64,000 nucleotides of DNA, taken from NCBI RefSeq assembly GCF_049670895.1, contig NZ_CP187170.1. The stretch is one strand, 5' to 3'. The translations under genes were made by a program, and so were the position numbers. Each line of letters starts with the position of its first letter. Positions within the stretch are counted from its first letter, which is position 1. The stretch is from Pasteurella sp049670895 (GTDB taxonomy: Bacteria > Pseudomonadota > Gammaproteobacteria > Enterobacterales > Pasteurellaceae). The notes below the pieces were generated by a model. It saw nothing but the letters and a program-made list of their open reading frames with translations. It did no database searches and had not been told where the DNA came from. This document shows, piece by piece, positions 45,992 to 53,614 of this stretch.

Positions 45992-46576
45992 CTATTTTTT
46001 TGGGAAAATTTGTTCAAAATATTCTGTCCAAATTTCTGGGTTTAAAGGTCTAAGACAAAAGCCTTGTGCCACATTATTTGAAATAAAAAGGGCTATATCC
46101 GAGTTTTCATTTTTCTCAACTAGCTTAATTTGAATAATCAATTTATCAGAAACACCTAGTAAAGTTTTATTTTGGAGACTATTAAATAAATTATTGTCTA
46201 ACTGTTTCATTTCAGGATCTGTTTCAATAAGCATTTTATTAATAGAATTATGATCTTTCTTAAGGTTAGTAATAATGTCTGTTGTAACTATGATTTGCTC
46301 CTGATCCAATTTCCAACTACCTTCAGCAATATAGCTATAATGTAACATTCCCATAATATCAGATTTAGATATATCTGCAGGAAATCTTAACATTGAGAAT
46401 GATTGTACCTTTCCATTTTTATAGAAACGGTAGTCTGTCATTACTTTAGTGTTATGATCTTTATTTTCTATTTGACAATGCCAATCACCATAAAGTGCTT
46501 TTTTATCGTATTTAATGTTGTTAGCTTGCAATAGTGGGCTTAAAAATGTAAGCACATAAAGTATTATTTTTTTCAT
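45992..46576 (-). CDS. Exported orphan protein, lipocalin-like pattern (paired with the DUF2185 gene)
   Basis: I do not recognise a family. The ATG at 46576 follows AGAGAG and starts a signal peptide MKKIILYVLTFLSPLLQA with cleavage probable after LQA. The frame open to 46687 would run back through the upstream hairpin and is not used. The mature part of about 176 residues opens YGDWHCQIENK, then RFYKNGKVQS, EGSWKLDQEQIIVTT, a pattern reminiscent of small lipocalin-like proteins. It has two Cys (C51-type in WHCQ and GFCLRP). The leader and signal peptide are nearly the same as those of the next gene. Confidence 0.7.
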   Translation of the reverse strand: MKKIILYVLTFLSPLLQANNIKYDKKALYGDWHCQIENKDHNTKVMTDYRFYKNGKVQSFSMLRFPADISKSDIMGMLHYSYIAEGSWKLDQEQIIVTTDIITNLKKDHNSINKMLIETDPEMKQLDNNLFNSLQNKTLLGVSDKLIIQIKLVEKNENSDIALFISNNVAQGFCLRPLNPEIWTEYFEQIFPKK

Positions 46577-46620
46577 ATTACTCTCTTGATGGCGCTCGTT
46601 TCCTAACGAGTGCCTTTTCA
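46556..46620. repeat. 65-bp direct repeat, copy A (leader and signal-peptide start)
   Basis: It is identical to 47076-47140. It contains the first codons of the exported gene, its ribosome binding site and a hairpin GGCGCTCGTT/AACGAGTGCC (46591-46614). The two copies lie 520 bp apart in the same orientation, each in front of a different exported protein. Confidence 0.9.
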
Positions 46621-46622
46621 GT

Positions 46623-47096
46623 TTATTCTTTTGGAATAGACCAATCAGAAACTTTTTCAAATTGATCACTCTCTGGTCTTTTTTCAAAAACTGAGCCTAC
46701 CGGACTATATAACATATCTCCACTAATTTCTGGTTGATAATTTGCTAAACGAGTAAGGCTATAAATACTAAAATTATTAGAATTATTTGTATATTCATTA
46801 TCTTCATATCCTGAAAAAAATCGCCAGCCACTATCAGGATATTCTTGACTTGGCTGTTCTCTATACAAAAATCTAATTGGTAATTTTTCACGAGAAATTT
46901 TATGGGAAACAACAACTAGCCCAAAAGGGACATCTTGTACTAATAGGTCATCTTCTGGTATATCAAAAACATTTTTGTTTAGTATAGTTTCTGTCATATA
47001 TTCTTCCTTGATAAAAATACCTTTTTCATTCAATTTACTTTTTGCCTGTATAATTGGGCTTAAAAATATCAATGTATAAAGTATTATTTTTTTCAT
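46623..47096 (-). CDS. Predicted exported DUF2185 (Imm33-like) protein
   Basis: The 157-residue product starts with a signal peptide MKKIILYTLIFLSPIIQA. The mature part has the DUF2185 pattern: LVVVSHKI, IRFLYREQP, DSGWRFFSGYEDNEY, NNFSIYSLTRLANYQP and SPVGSVFEK. This domain is catalogued among immunity-protein domains (Imm33) but its action is unknown, and it is usually found in proteins without signal peptides. The start at 47096 follows AGAGAG. A frame open to 47147 passes through the hairpin and is less likely. Its stop is 47 bp before the next gene. Confidence 0.75.
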   Translation of the reverse strand: MKKIILYTLIFLSPIIQAKSKLNEKGIFIKEEYMTETILNKNVFDIPEDDLLVQDVPFGLVVVSHKISREKLPIRFLYREQPSQEYPDSGWRFFSGYEDNEYTNNSNNFSIYSLTRLANYQPEISGDMLYSPVGSVFEKRPESDQFEKVSDWSIPKE

Positions 47097-47140
47097 ATTA
47101 CTCTCTTGATGGCGCTCGTTTCCTAACGAGTGCCTTTTCA
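47076..47140. repeat. 65-bp direct repeat, copy B (leader and signal-peptide start)
   Basis: This is the second identical copy of 46556-46620, in front of the DUF2185 gene. The hairpin is at 47111-47134. A nearby stretch GGGCTTAAAAAT is also shared, so the original duplication extended into the signal-peptide codons. Confidence 0.9.
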
Positions 47141-47144
47141 TTAT

Positions 47145-47211
47145 CACCCGTCAAAGACGGGTGTTATCATAGGAGTTAAATCGGAATCCTAACTGCTGAT
47201 TCCGATTTAAC
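47145..47211. repeat. Two strong inverted repeats upstream of the DUF2185 gene
   Basis: CACCCGTC/GACGGGTG with a 3-nt loop (47145-47163) and a perfect 14-bp repeat starting GTTAAATCGG (47175-47188, mate 47198-47211, 9-nt loop). Neither is followed by a T run on the minus strand, so they are not clear terminators. The rest of the gap to 47342 holds only a short direct repeat GAGCCTATC. Confidence 0.8.
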
Positions 47212-47342
47212 CTTTACCATTATTTTCGTTCTGTATCTATTTGATGAGAACGTAATTTCTGCGACAGTGTTCATAGACCTTTTGGATAAGCTTGCGTTAT
47301 GAGCCTATCGTTGTGAGCCTATCATAGCGTTTTTAAAGCGAA

Positions 47343-47966
47343 TTACTTCGTCTGCGTTTCTCCCAATTCTGGGTATTTCGCATTCATTTTTTTCGCCCAA
47401 TCCACCAAACACGGTGCGATTTCTTGAAGGTTGATGTCCAGTTTTTCACCACGCATAATGAACCAATCAATCACGCAAACCGCAGAAATGGTGCCTAAAT
47501 TTAATTCCTCACCAAATTGGGCAAGATAATGCTCTAATGCTTTGAAACTACGAATATTGCGATCGATAAGTTGTTGTTGGCGAGTTGTCCACCACTCATT
47601 TTCAGGACGAAGTAAGCGTTCGGAAATGACAGGTAAGGTGTTTTCCATAATGCCGTCGGTTAAGGCGTGCAGTTGTAACTGTTTCCAACGTGCATCACTT
47701 TGTGACAGAAGACGAGGTTTGTGCGAACTTTTTGTGCCAAGATCATCGAGATATTCCGCAATCACTTGGCTATTGTAGAGCCAGTCACCGCTGTCTTGTT
47801 GCAATGCAGGCACACGACCAAGGGGATTATCTTGGTTGTGTGGTGAATTTGGGTCAAAGGCGGCTTGAACGGTTTGCAGTTCAATTTGGTTATCTAAATG
47901 ATGATATTTAATTACCACCATGACTTTGCGGACGAACGGACTAGTGGTTGAGTGCCAAAGTTTCAT
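47343..47966 (-). CDS. Glutathione S-transferase family protein
   Basis: The 207-residue protein begins MKLWHSTTSPFVRKVMVVIKYH, a thioredoxin-fold GST N-terminus in which Ser (STTSPFVRKV) replaces the catalytic Cys seen in some relatives. The glutathione-binding NPLGRVPALQ and DSGDWLYNSQVIAEYL follow, then a helical C-terminal domain. The substrate is unknown. A glutaredoxin-like gene lies 17 bp upstream on the same strand, so the two thiol-redox genes are probably co-transcribed from the glyQ side. Confidence 0.88.
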   Translation of the reverse strand: MKLWHSTTSPFVRKVMVVIKYHHLDNQIELQTVQAAFDPNSPHNQDNPLGRVPALQQDSGDWLYNSQVIAEYLDDLGTKSSHKPRLLSQSDARWKQLQLHALTDGIMENTLPVISERLLRPENEWWTTRQQQLIDRNIRSFKALEHYLAQFGEELNLGTISAVCVIDWFIMRGEKLDINLQEIAPCLVDWAKKMNAKYPELGETQTK

Positions 47967-47983
47967 TTTTTGCTCCTTAATAT

Positions 47984-48247
47984 TTAGTCAAAAATACCTT
48001 TGAGTTGTTCGCTATCCAAAATCACTCGATCATCTTCCAATAACAACGCAGGAATGCCGATATAACCATTTACTTTTGCTTGTTCAAAAGCGGGATGGCG
48101 ATCACGCAATTTCAGAAAGCGTTTGAAATTTGCCATTGATGACATAATTTCCACCCCTTCATATCCCACATTTAAGCGTTTAAGTTCTGCCACAAATGGG
48201 GTGGTATCAGGGCAGAGATTAGCAAAGAATAAAATTGGTTTGTTCAT
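47984..48247 (-). CDS. Glutaredoxin-like monothiol protein
   Basis: The 87-residue thioredoxin-fold protein has a glutaredoxin-type active site with a single cysteine (NLCPDTTPF, about 11-19) and the cis-proline region YIGIPALLLED. Ordinary glutaredoxins have CPYC or CGFS, and CPDT is atypical. It is probably cytoplasmic and lies between glyQ and the GST gene. Confidence 0.8.
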   Translation of the reverse strand: MNKPILFFANLCPDTTPFVAELKRLNVGYEGVEIMSSMANFKRFLKLRDRHPAFEQAKVNGYIGIPALLLEDDRVILDSEQLKGIFD

Positions 48248-48277
48248 CGTGAAAATCCCTAAAAAATCGACCGCACT

Positions 48278-49180
48278 TTATTTACAACCAGGGAACCCTA
48301 ATGCTTCACGGCTGGCGTAATAGGCTTCGGCGACGCCTTTGGTTAAGGCACGGATGCGTAAAATGTAGCGTTGGCGTTCAGTCACGGAAATCGCTTTGCG
48401 TGCGTCGAGCAAGTTGAAGCTGTGTGCGGCTTTCAAAATACGTTCGTAAGCTGGCAACGGCAGTGGTTTTTCCAATGCTAAGAGTTCGCTGGCTTCTTTT
48501 TCGTATTGGTCGAAACAGTAGAATAAGAAATCGGTGTTGGCGTATTCAAAGTTATAGGTGGATTGCTCCACTTCGTTTTGGTGGAATACATCGCCGTAAG
48601 TGGTTTTGCCTAATGGACCGTCTGACCACACGAGATCGTACACGCTGTCCACGCCTTGAATGTACATCGCCAAGCGTTCTAAACCGTAAGTGATTTCACC
48701 TGTGACGGGTTTACATTCTAAGCCCCCCACTTGTTGGAAATAGGTAAATTGGGTCACTTCCATTCCGTTTAACCACACTTCCCAGCCTAAGCCCCACGCC
48801 CCTAGGGTTGGGTTTTCCCAGTTGTCTTCCACGAAACGAATGTCGTTTTGCGTTGGGTCGAAACCGAGCATTTTTAAGCTGTCTAAATAGAGTTCTTGGA
48901 TATTGTCTGGCGACGGTTTGATCACTACTTGGAATTGATAGTAGTGCTGTAAACGGTTTGGGTTTTCGCCGTAGCGACCGTCTGTTGGGCGGCGTGAAGG
49001 TTGTACATAAGCGGCAGCCATGGGTTCAGGGCCTAGGGCTTTTAAACAGGTCATTGGGTGTGAGGTGCCAGCTCCCACTTCCATATCAAAGGGCTGCACA
49101 ATCACACAGCCTTGGTTTGCCCAATATTCTTGCAATGCAAGGATCATGCCTTGGAAAGTTTTTACATTGAATGTTGTCAT
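48278..49180 (-). CDS. glyQ: Glycyl-tRNA synthetase alpha subunit
   Basis: This is the catalytic class II subunit that activates glycine. The 300-residue protein has TFQGMILALQEYWANQGC near the start, the long invariant stretch around VGAGTSHPMTCLKALGPEPM, and class II motif 3 near GLERLAMYIQGV. I use the ATG at 49180 rather than the GTG at 49186. Its stop codon merges with an uptake signal (TAAAGTGCGGT on the minus strand). It partners GlyS, encoded 2.3 kb downstream. Confidence 0.97.
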   Translation of the reverse strand: MTTFNVKTFQGMILALQEYWANQGCVIVQPFDMEVGAGTSHPMTCLKALGPEPMAAAYVQPSRRPTDGRYGENPNRLQHYYQFQVVIKPSPDNIQELYLDSLKMLGFDPTQNDIRFVEDNWENPTLGAWGLGWEVWLNGMEVTQFTYFQQVGGLECKPVTGEITYGLERLAMYIQGVDSVYDLVWSDGPLGKTTYGDVFHQNEVEQSTYNFEYANTDFLFYCFDQYEKEASELLALEKPLPLPAYERILKAAHSFNLLDARKAISVTERQRYILRIRALTKGVAEAYYASREALGFPGCK

Positions 49181-49268
49181 AATCACGTCTTAATCAATTT
49201 GAGTTAAAAATAGATAGAAAAATACGTTTCATTATAGGGGAAACTGAGGTGGGGATAAAGAATAATCT

Positions 49269-49317
49269 CTGTCATGGGCGATTTTTCATGAGCATAGTCA
49301 CCTCATGAAAATGACAG
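49269..49317. promoter_or_regulatory. Long palindrome between glyQ and the DUF2254 gene
   Basis: An inner perfect repeat TTTTCATGAG/CTCATGAAAA (49283-49292 and 49302-49311) is nested in an outer CTGTCAT/ATGACAG (49269-49275 and 49311-49317). It lies in a divergent intergenic region 89 bp upstream of glyQ. It could be an operator or a structured leader. An exact uptake signal follows at 49356-49364. Confidence 0.6.
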
Positions 49318-49474
49318 CATAAAAAACGTGGGCGAGGCAGTATACATTGGGCAAAAAGTGCGGTGCTTTTTAAGACAGTTTTTTATTTTTGAATGCGATA
49401 TTTTGTACTTACTTTTTGTGATTTTTGCGTTAAGCTTGAACAGAATTTGTTTATTTTTTAAAGGAGTAGTTTTT

Positions 49475-50716
49475 ATGATGTATCAATGGATATTGGCATT
49501 AAAAAAGCCGAGTAATCAATTGTGGGTGACGGCAACAAGCTGGGCAGTAGTGACTGCTATTTTTGTGTTTTCATTACGTTTGGGGGCAAGAACAATTGAA
49601 GTGGGGACGCTACCCAACATTCAACAAGATACGCTAGAAAGTTTATTGAATGTGATTGCATCGAGTATGTTGGCGGTGAGCACGTTTTCTTTATCGATTA
49701 TGGTGTCTGCTTTTGCTTCCGCCTCAAGTGGTGCCACGCCAAGAGCCACAGATTTAGTGATGGGGGACAGCACCACACGCACCGCCATTACCAGTTTTAT
49801 TTGTGCTTTTATTTACGCCATTATCGCGAAAACGGCATTAGGTATGGCGTTTTATGAGCAAAATGGGCGTTTTATTTTATTTATCAGTACCATTGCAGTG
49901 TTGTTGTATTTAATTATTACCTTAATTCGTTGGGTTTACACCTTATCGCAATTGGGGCGTTTGGGAAACACGCTCGAAAAAATTGAGCAAGTCACCGACA
50001 AAGCTTTGCAACAATATCGGGCGTATCCGCAAATGAAAGCCGTGTCGGATCATTTATTAACGGATCAGGCGAAAAATATTACAGCGAAAAAGAGTGGGTA
50101 TTTAACGCATATTGATATGCAAACCTTGCAAAATAAAATGGAAAATATGGACGGCTATATGCATATTTATGTCCGCCCAGGTGAGTTAATTTCGCCCGAT
50201 ACGGCGATTTGTGCGGTGGAAAGCCAAGCAGAACTTGATGAAGAAGTGATTCGTCAATGTTTTGTGTTATCGAAAGTGCGAACTTATGAGCAAGATCCTA
50301 ACTGGGGATTCATTGTGTTAAGTGAGGCTGCTCAACGTGCGTTATCGCCAGCTGTTAATGATCCAGGTACGGCAATTAATATTATGGCGATGATGATGGG
50401 CTTATTTGTGAAAGAAACGCCAGCAAAAGAGACAGAAGAAACGGGGTATGATCGTTTGTCTATTACACATTTAGCCTGTGGTGAGTGGATTCGTGATGCT
50501 TTTGCCCCTATTTCACGAGATGGTGCAGGGATTTTGGAAGTGAATTTAGTGATGCAAAAAGTGTTGGCGAGCATTTGGCGTAATGCCCCAGAAAAAGACG
50601 TGTCTGAAGCGGCTTTATTGATGGCAAGCCAAGCCCTTGAACGTGCAAGCCAGAGTTTAAGTTTGCAAGTGGATATAGATAGGTTGAGGGAAAAACATCA
50701 GCGATTATTTCAATAA
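49475..50716 (+). CDS. DUF2254 family membrane protein
   Basis: A 413-residue protein with about four transmembrane segments in the first 200 residues (TSWAVVTAIFVFSLRL, SLLNVIASSMLAVSTFSLSI, TSFICAFIYAIIAKT, FILFISTIAVLLYLII) and a soluble C-terminal part containing SEAAQRALSPAVNDPGTAI. This matches the DUF2254 family of unknown function. The ATG at 49475 has AAGGAG upstream and a second ATG next to it. The open frame from 49328 has no such support. There is no obvious operon partner. Confidence 0.85.
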   Translation: MMYQWILALKKPSNQLWVTATSWAVVTAIFVFSLRLGARTIEVGTLPNIQQDTLESLLNVIASSMLAVSTFSLSIMVSAFASASSGATPRATDLVMGDSTTRTAITSFICAFIYAIIAKTALGMAFYEQNGRFILFISTIAVLLYLIITLIRWVYTLSQLGRLGNTLEKIEQVTDKALQQYRAYPQMKAVSDHLLTDQAKNITAKKSGYLTHIDMQTLQNKMENMDGYMHIYVRPGELISPDTAICAVESQAELDEEVIRQCFVLSKVRTYEQDPNWGFIVLSEAAQRALSPAVNDPGTAINIMAMMMGLFVKETPAKETEETGYDRLSITHLACGEWIRDAFAPISRDGAGILEVNLVMQKVLASIWRNAPEKDVSEAALLMASQALERASQSLSLQVDIDRLREKHQRLFQ

Positions 50717-50828
50717 AGGCGTGGAATGCGGTGAAGTCAGTGTCTGTTTGAAGAATTTATAACGAATTATAGAAACTTCCGCTATAATGACCGCAGTTTT
50801 CTTATAACTCAAATTGAAGGAATTTACG

Positions 50829-51686
50829 ATGCAAAATCCAAAAGATGATGTACTTTATGCACCGATTGAATGGCAAGATCATAGCGAAGGTTATACCGAT
50901 ATTCTTTACCATAAATCCAGCGATGGCATTGCGAAAATTACCATTAACCGCCCTGAAGTGCGAAATGCATTTCGTCCTCAAACGGTAAAAGAAATGATCC
51001 AAGCTTTTTCTGATGCCCGTTTTGATGAAAAAATTGGCGTGATTGTGCTCACAGGGCAAGGTGAAAAAGCCTTTTGTTCTGGTGGGGATCAAAAAGTGCG
51101 TGGTGATTACGGTGGTTATAAAGATGATAGCGGCGTACATCATTTAAATGTGTTGGATTTTCAGCGTGATATTCGCACCTGTCCAAAACCTGTGGTAGCG
51201 ATGGTGGCCGGGTATGCGATTGGTGGTGGTCATGTGTTACATATGATCTGTGATTTAACCATTGCTGCAGAAAATGCCATTTTTGGTCAAACAGGACCGA
51301 AAGTAGGATCGTTCGATGGGGGATGGGGTGCAAGCTATATGGCACGCATTGTGGGACAGAAAAAAGCCCGTGAAATTTGGTTTTTATGTCGTCAATATGA
51401 TGCGAAAGAAGCCTTGGAGATGGGCTTGGTCAACACCGTGGTGCCTTATGCCGAGTTAGAAAAGGAAACGGTGCGTTGGTGTCGTGAAATGCTACGTAAC
51501 AGCCCAATTGCCTTACGCTGTCTGAAAGCGGCATTAAATGCCGACTGTGATGGTCAAGCTGGTTTACAAGAGTTAGCCGGTAATGCCACCATGTTATTCT
51601 ACATGACAGAAGAAGGGCAAGAAGGTCGTAATGCCTTCAATGAAAAACGGGCACCTGATTTCAGTAAATTCAAACGTAACCCATAA
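50829..51686 (+). CDS. menB: 1,4-dihydroxy-2-naphthoyl-CoA synthase
   Basis: This crotonase-family enzyme closes the second ring in menaquinone synthesis. The 285-residue product (ATG at 50829 after GAAGGAA) equals E. coli MenB in length. It has the crotonase motifs KITINRPEVRNAFRP, CSGGDQKVRGDYGG and VAGYAIGGGHVLH. menC lies 251 bp downstream, separated by an uptake-signal pair and a small membrane-protein gene. Confidence 0.97.
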   Translation: MQNPKDDVLYAPIEWQDHSEGYTDILYHKSSDGIAKITINRPEVRNAFRPQTVKEMIQAFSDARFDEKIGVIVLTGQGEKAFCSGGDQKVRGDYGGYKDDSGVHHLNVLDFQRDIRTCPKPVVAMVAGYAIGGGHVLHMICDLTIAAENAIFGQTGPKVGSFDGGWGASYMARIVGQKKAREIWFLCRQYDAKEALEMGLVNTVVPYAELEKETVRWCREMLRNSPIALRCLKAALNADCDGQAGLQELAGNATMLFYMTEEGQEGRNAFNEKRAPDFSKFKRNP

Positions 51687-51703
51687 GGTTACTCATCATG
51701 CCG

Positions 51704-51743
51704 AAGTGCGGTGAAAATTTTTGATATTTTGACCGCACTTTTG
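51704..51743 (+). terminator. Inverted uptake-signal pair after menB
   Basis: AAGTGCGGT (51704-51712) and ACCGCACTT (51732-51740) form a stem with a 19-nt loop, ending in TTTTG, 18 bp after menB. It probably works as a terminator or attenuator between menB and the small gene before menC. Confidence 0.65.
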
Positions 51744-51769
51744 TCCCATCATAAAAGAAGGAAGAAGTC

Positions 51770-51931
51770 ATGTTTTCTTGGAAAAAAATCGCCTTAGGTT
51801 GTTCAGCATTGGTATTGGCGAGCGTCATTTTGTTTGTAGCAGGTATGTTTTTCTTGACACTTGATCCAAAAGACAGCTGCTTAGATTATGGTGGTCGTTA
51901 TGATGAACAGACCCAAACCTGTGAAAAATAA
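51770..51931 (+). CDS. 53-residue single-span membrane protein
   Basis: Translated directly: MFSWKKIALGCSALVLASVI, then a hydrophobic run LFVAGMFFLTL, then DPKDSCLDYGGRYDEQTQTC and EK. One transmembrane helix is followed by a short tail with a CxDxGGxYDxxxxxC pattern, possibly a disulfide loop in the periplasm. AAGGAAGAAGTC precedes the ATG. The Cys near the start does not sit in a proper lipobox. It is 6 bp upstream of menC, so it is probably co-expressed with it. Function is unknown. Confidence 0.7.
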   Translation: MFSWKKIALGCSALVLASVILFVAGMFFLTLDPKDSCLDYGGRYDEQTQTCEK

Positions 51932-51937
51932 TCATAC

Positions 51938-52945
51938 ATGAGAAAATTTCAGTTATATCAATATGCTATCCCTGTGGATAGCCAAGTGATCTTACGTAAT
52001 CGTTTTTTAAAAAAACGTGAAGGCTTGTTGGTTAAAGTGTGTTGTGATGACGCAGAAGGCTGGGGCGAAATTGCTCCTTTGCCTGAATTTAGCCAAGAAG
52101 ATCTGGAACAAGCCAAACAGCAAGCCTTGTCGTGGTTAAAGACATGGTGTGAAGCAGGCAGTGGATCGCCAAAATTACCCCTTGATCATCTGTATCCTTC
52201 CGTGGCTTTTGGCTTAAGCTGTGCGTTGGCGGAAATGAAAGGCTTGCTGAATGAGGCAGGCAATTATCAAGTGGCACCCCTTTGTTATGGGGATCCTGAT
52301 GAGCTTTATGCCTCATTAGATCAAATGCCAGGCGAAAAAGTCGCCAAAATTAAAGTGGGTATGTATGAAGCCAATCGTGATGGGTTGATTGCCGATATGT
52401 TGCTCGAAGCCATTCCTGATTTGGCATTACGTCTGGATGCTAACCGCAGCTGGACGCCCGCCAAAGCACAGATGTTTGCTAAATATGTGAAGCCTGAACA
52501 TCGCCAACGTATTCAATTTTTAGAAGAACCTTGTAAAACGCCCGCAGAAAGTCTTCAATTTGCCGAAGAAACGGGCATTGCCATTGCATGGGATGAAACC
52601 GTGAGGGAAGCGGAATTTCAACAAAATCCACCGCACTTTTTTCATCCGATGGTGAAAGCCATTGTGATTAAGCCCACGTTAGTTGGCTCATTACAACGTT
52701 GTGTGGCACTCATTGAACAAGCACAGGCACGAGGTGTCAAAGCGGTGATCAGCTCTTCCATTGAAAGTAGCCTTGGATTAACCCAATTGGCACGAATTGC
52801 TCAGCAATATACGCCAGATAGCGTACCAGGGTTAGATACTCTAGATTTAATGGATTATCAACTGCTTCGTCCATGGCAAGGTTCGTCATTACCTTTAGTG
52901 GGGTTAGCGTCTGAATGGATACAGTTAATTGCGGCGACAGACTGA
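51938..52945 (+). CDS. menC: o-Succinylbenzoate synthase
   Basis: This enolase-superfamily enzyme dehydrates SHCHC to o-succinylbenzoate in menaquinone synthesis. The 335-residue protein has the superfamily's KIKVG (catalytic Lys), LRLDANRSW and IQFLEEPC metal ligands, WDETV, and the second lysine in AIVIKPTLVGS. It follows the small membrane-protein gene by 6 bp. An exact uptake-like string lies near 52630. Confidence 0.95.
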   Translation: MRKFQLYQYAIPVDSQVILRNRFLKKREGLLVKVCCDDAEGWGEIAPLPEFSQEDLEQAKQQALSWLKTWCEAGSGSPKLPLDHLYPSVAFGLSCALAEMKGLLNEAGNYQVAPLCYGDPDELYASLDQMPGEKVAKIKVGMYEANRDGLIADMLLEAIPDLALRLDANRSWTPAKAQMFAKYVKPEHRQRIQFLEEPCKTPAESLQFAEETGIAIAWDETVREAEFQQNPPHFFHPMVKAIVIKPTLVGSLQRCVALIEQAQARGVKAVISSSIESSLGLTQLARIAQQYTPDSVPGLDTLDLMDYQLLRPWQGSSLPLVGLASEWIQLIAATD

Positions 52946-53015
52946 TAAGACCACCAAAATGCTGTTATTTCAGAAAAAATCGTTATAATCCCTGAGCTTA
53001 AATTAGGAATCTATT

Positions 53016-53468
53016 ATGTCGCCAAAATCACGTATCTTGCTATTAAATGGCCCCAATTTAAATATGTTAGGGGCGAGAGAGCCGAAACATTACGGTCGCT
53101 TATCGCTATCGGCGATTGAGCAACGTCTGCAAGCATTTGCACAACAAGCACAAGTGGAGCTGGTGTGTTTTCAAGCCAACAGTGAAGAAAAGCTGATTGA
53201 TAAAATTCACCAAAGTTTTCAACAGGTGGATTTCATTATTATAAATCCTGCCGCTTTCACCCACACGAGTGTGGCGTTGCGTGATGCTTTATTGGCTGTT
53301 GCGATTCCCTTTGTGGAAGTGCATTTATCCAATGTACATAAACGTGAGCCTTTCCGTCATCATTCTTATTTTAGTGATGTAGCAGAAGGGGTGATCTGCG
53401 GATTAGGGGCAAAAGGGTATGAATTTGCCTTACAATTTGCCTTAGATTTCCTGTCAGAAAAGGCTTAA
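53016..53468 (+). CDS. aroQ: Type II 3-dehydroquinate dehydratase
   Basis: This shikimate-pathway enzyme is a dodecameric type II dehydroquinase. The 150-residue protein shows LLNGPNLNMLGAREPKHYG, the catalytic Tyr in that loop, NPAAFTHTSVALRDAL, and EVHLSNVHKREPFRHHSY with the catalytic His. AGGAA precedes the ATG. It is upstream of accB, the usual aroQ-accB-accC order. Confidence 0.96.
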   Translation: MSPKSRILLLNGPNLNMLGAREPKHYGRLSLSAIEQRLQAFAQQAQVELVCFQANSEEKLIDKIHQSFQQVDFIIINPAAFTHTSVALRDALLAVAIPFVEVHLSNVHKREPFRHHSYFSDVAEGVICGLGAKGYEFALQFALDFLSEKA

Positions 53469-53553
53469 ATTCAAGAAAATTGCAGAATTTTATCGCAAAG
53501 TTGTCGGTTTTCATGTAATCTCTCGCACGAGATGTAGTATTAACCAATTTGTG

Positions 53554-53580
53554 CTTTAAGTCTTACCATAAGTCTTAAAG
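53554..53580. promoter_or_regulatory. Operator-like repeat upstream of accB
   Basis: CTTTAAGTCTTA-CCA-TAAGTCTTAAAG is at once a direct repeat of TAAGTCTTA and a near-perfect palindrome, 35 bp before the accB start. A small hairpin TCTCG/CGAGA lies at 53521-53532. accB is autoregulated in E. coli, so an operator or leader element is plausible here. Confidence 0.5.
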
Positions 53581-53614
53581 TGCGATCAAAAAAATAATAT
53601 GTTAGGACATAATT

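Noticed and set aside
47111..47134. Integron attC site for the hairpins of the duplicated leader
   Set aside because: The stem contains GTTAGGA rather than the GTTRRRY/RYYYAAC core pair, and there is no integrase in the window.
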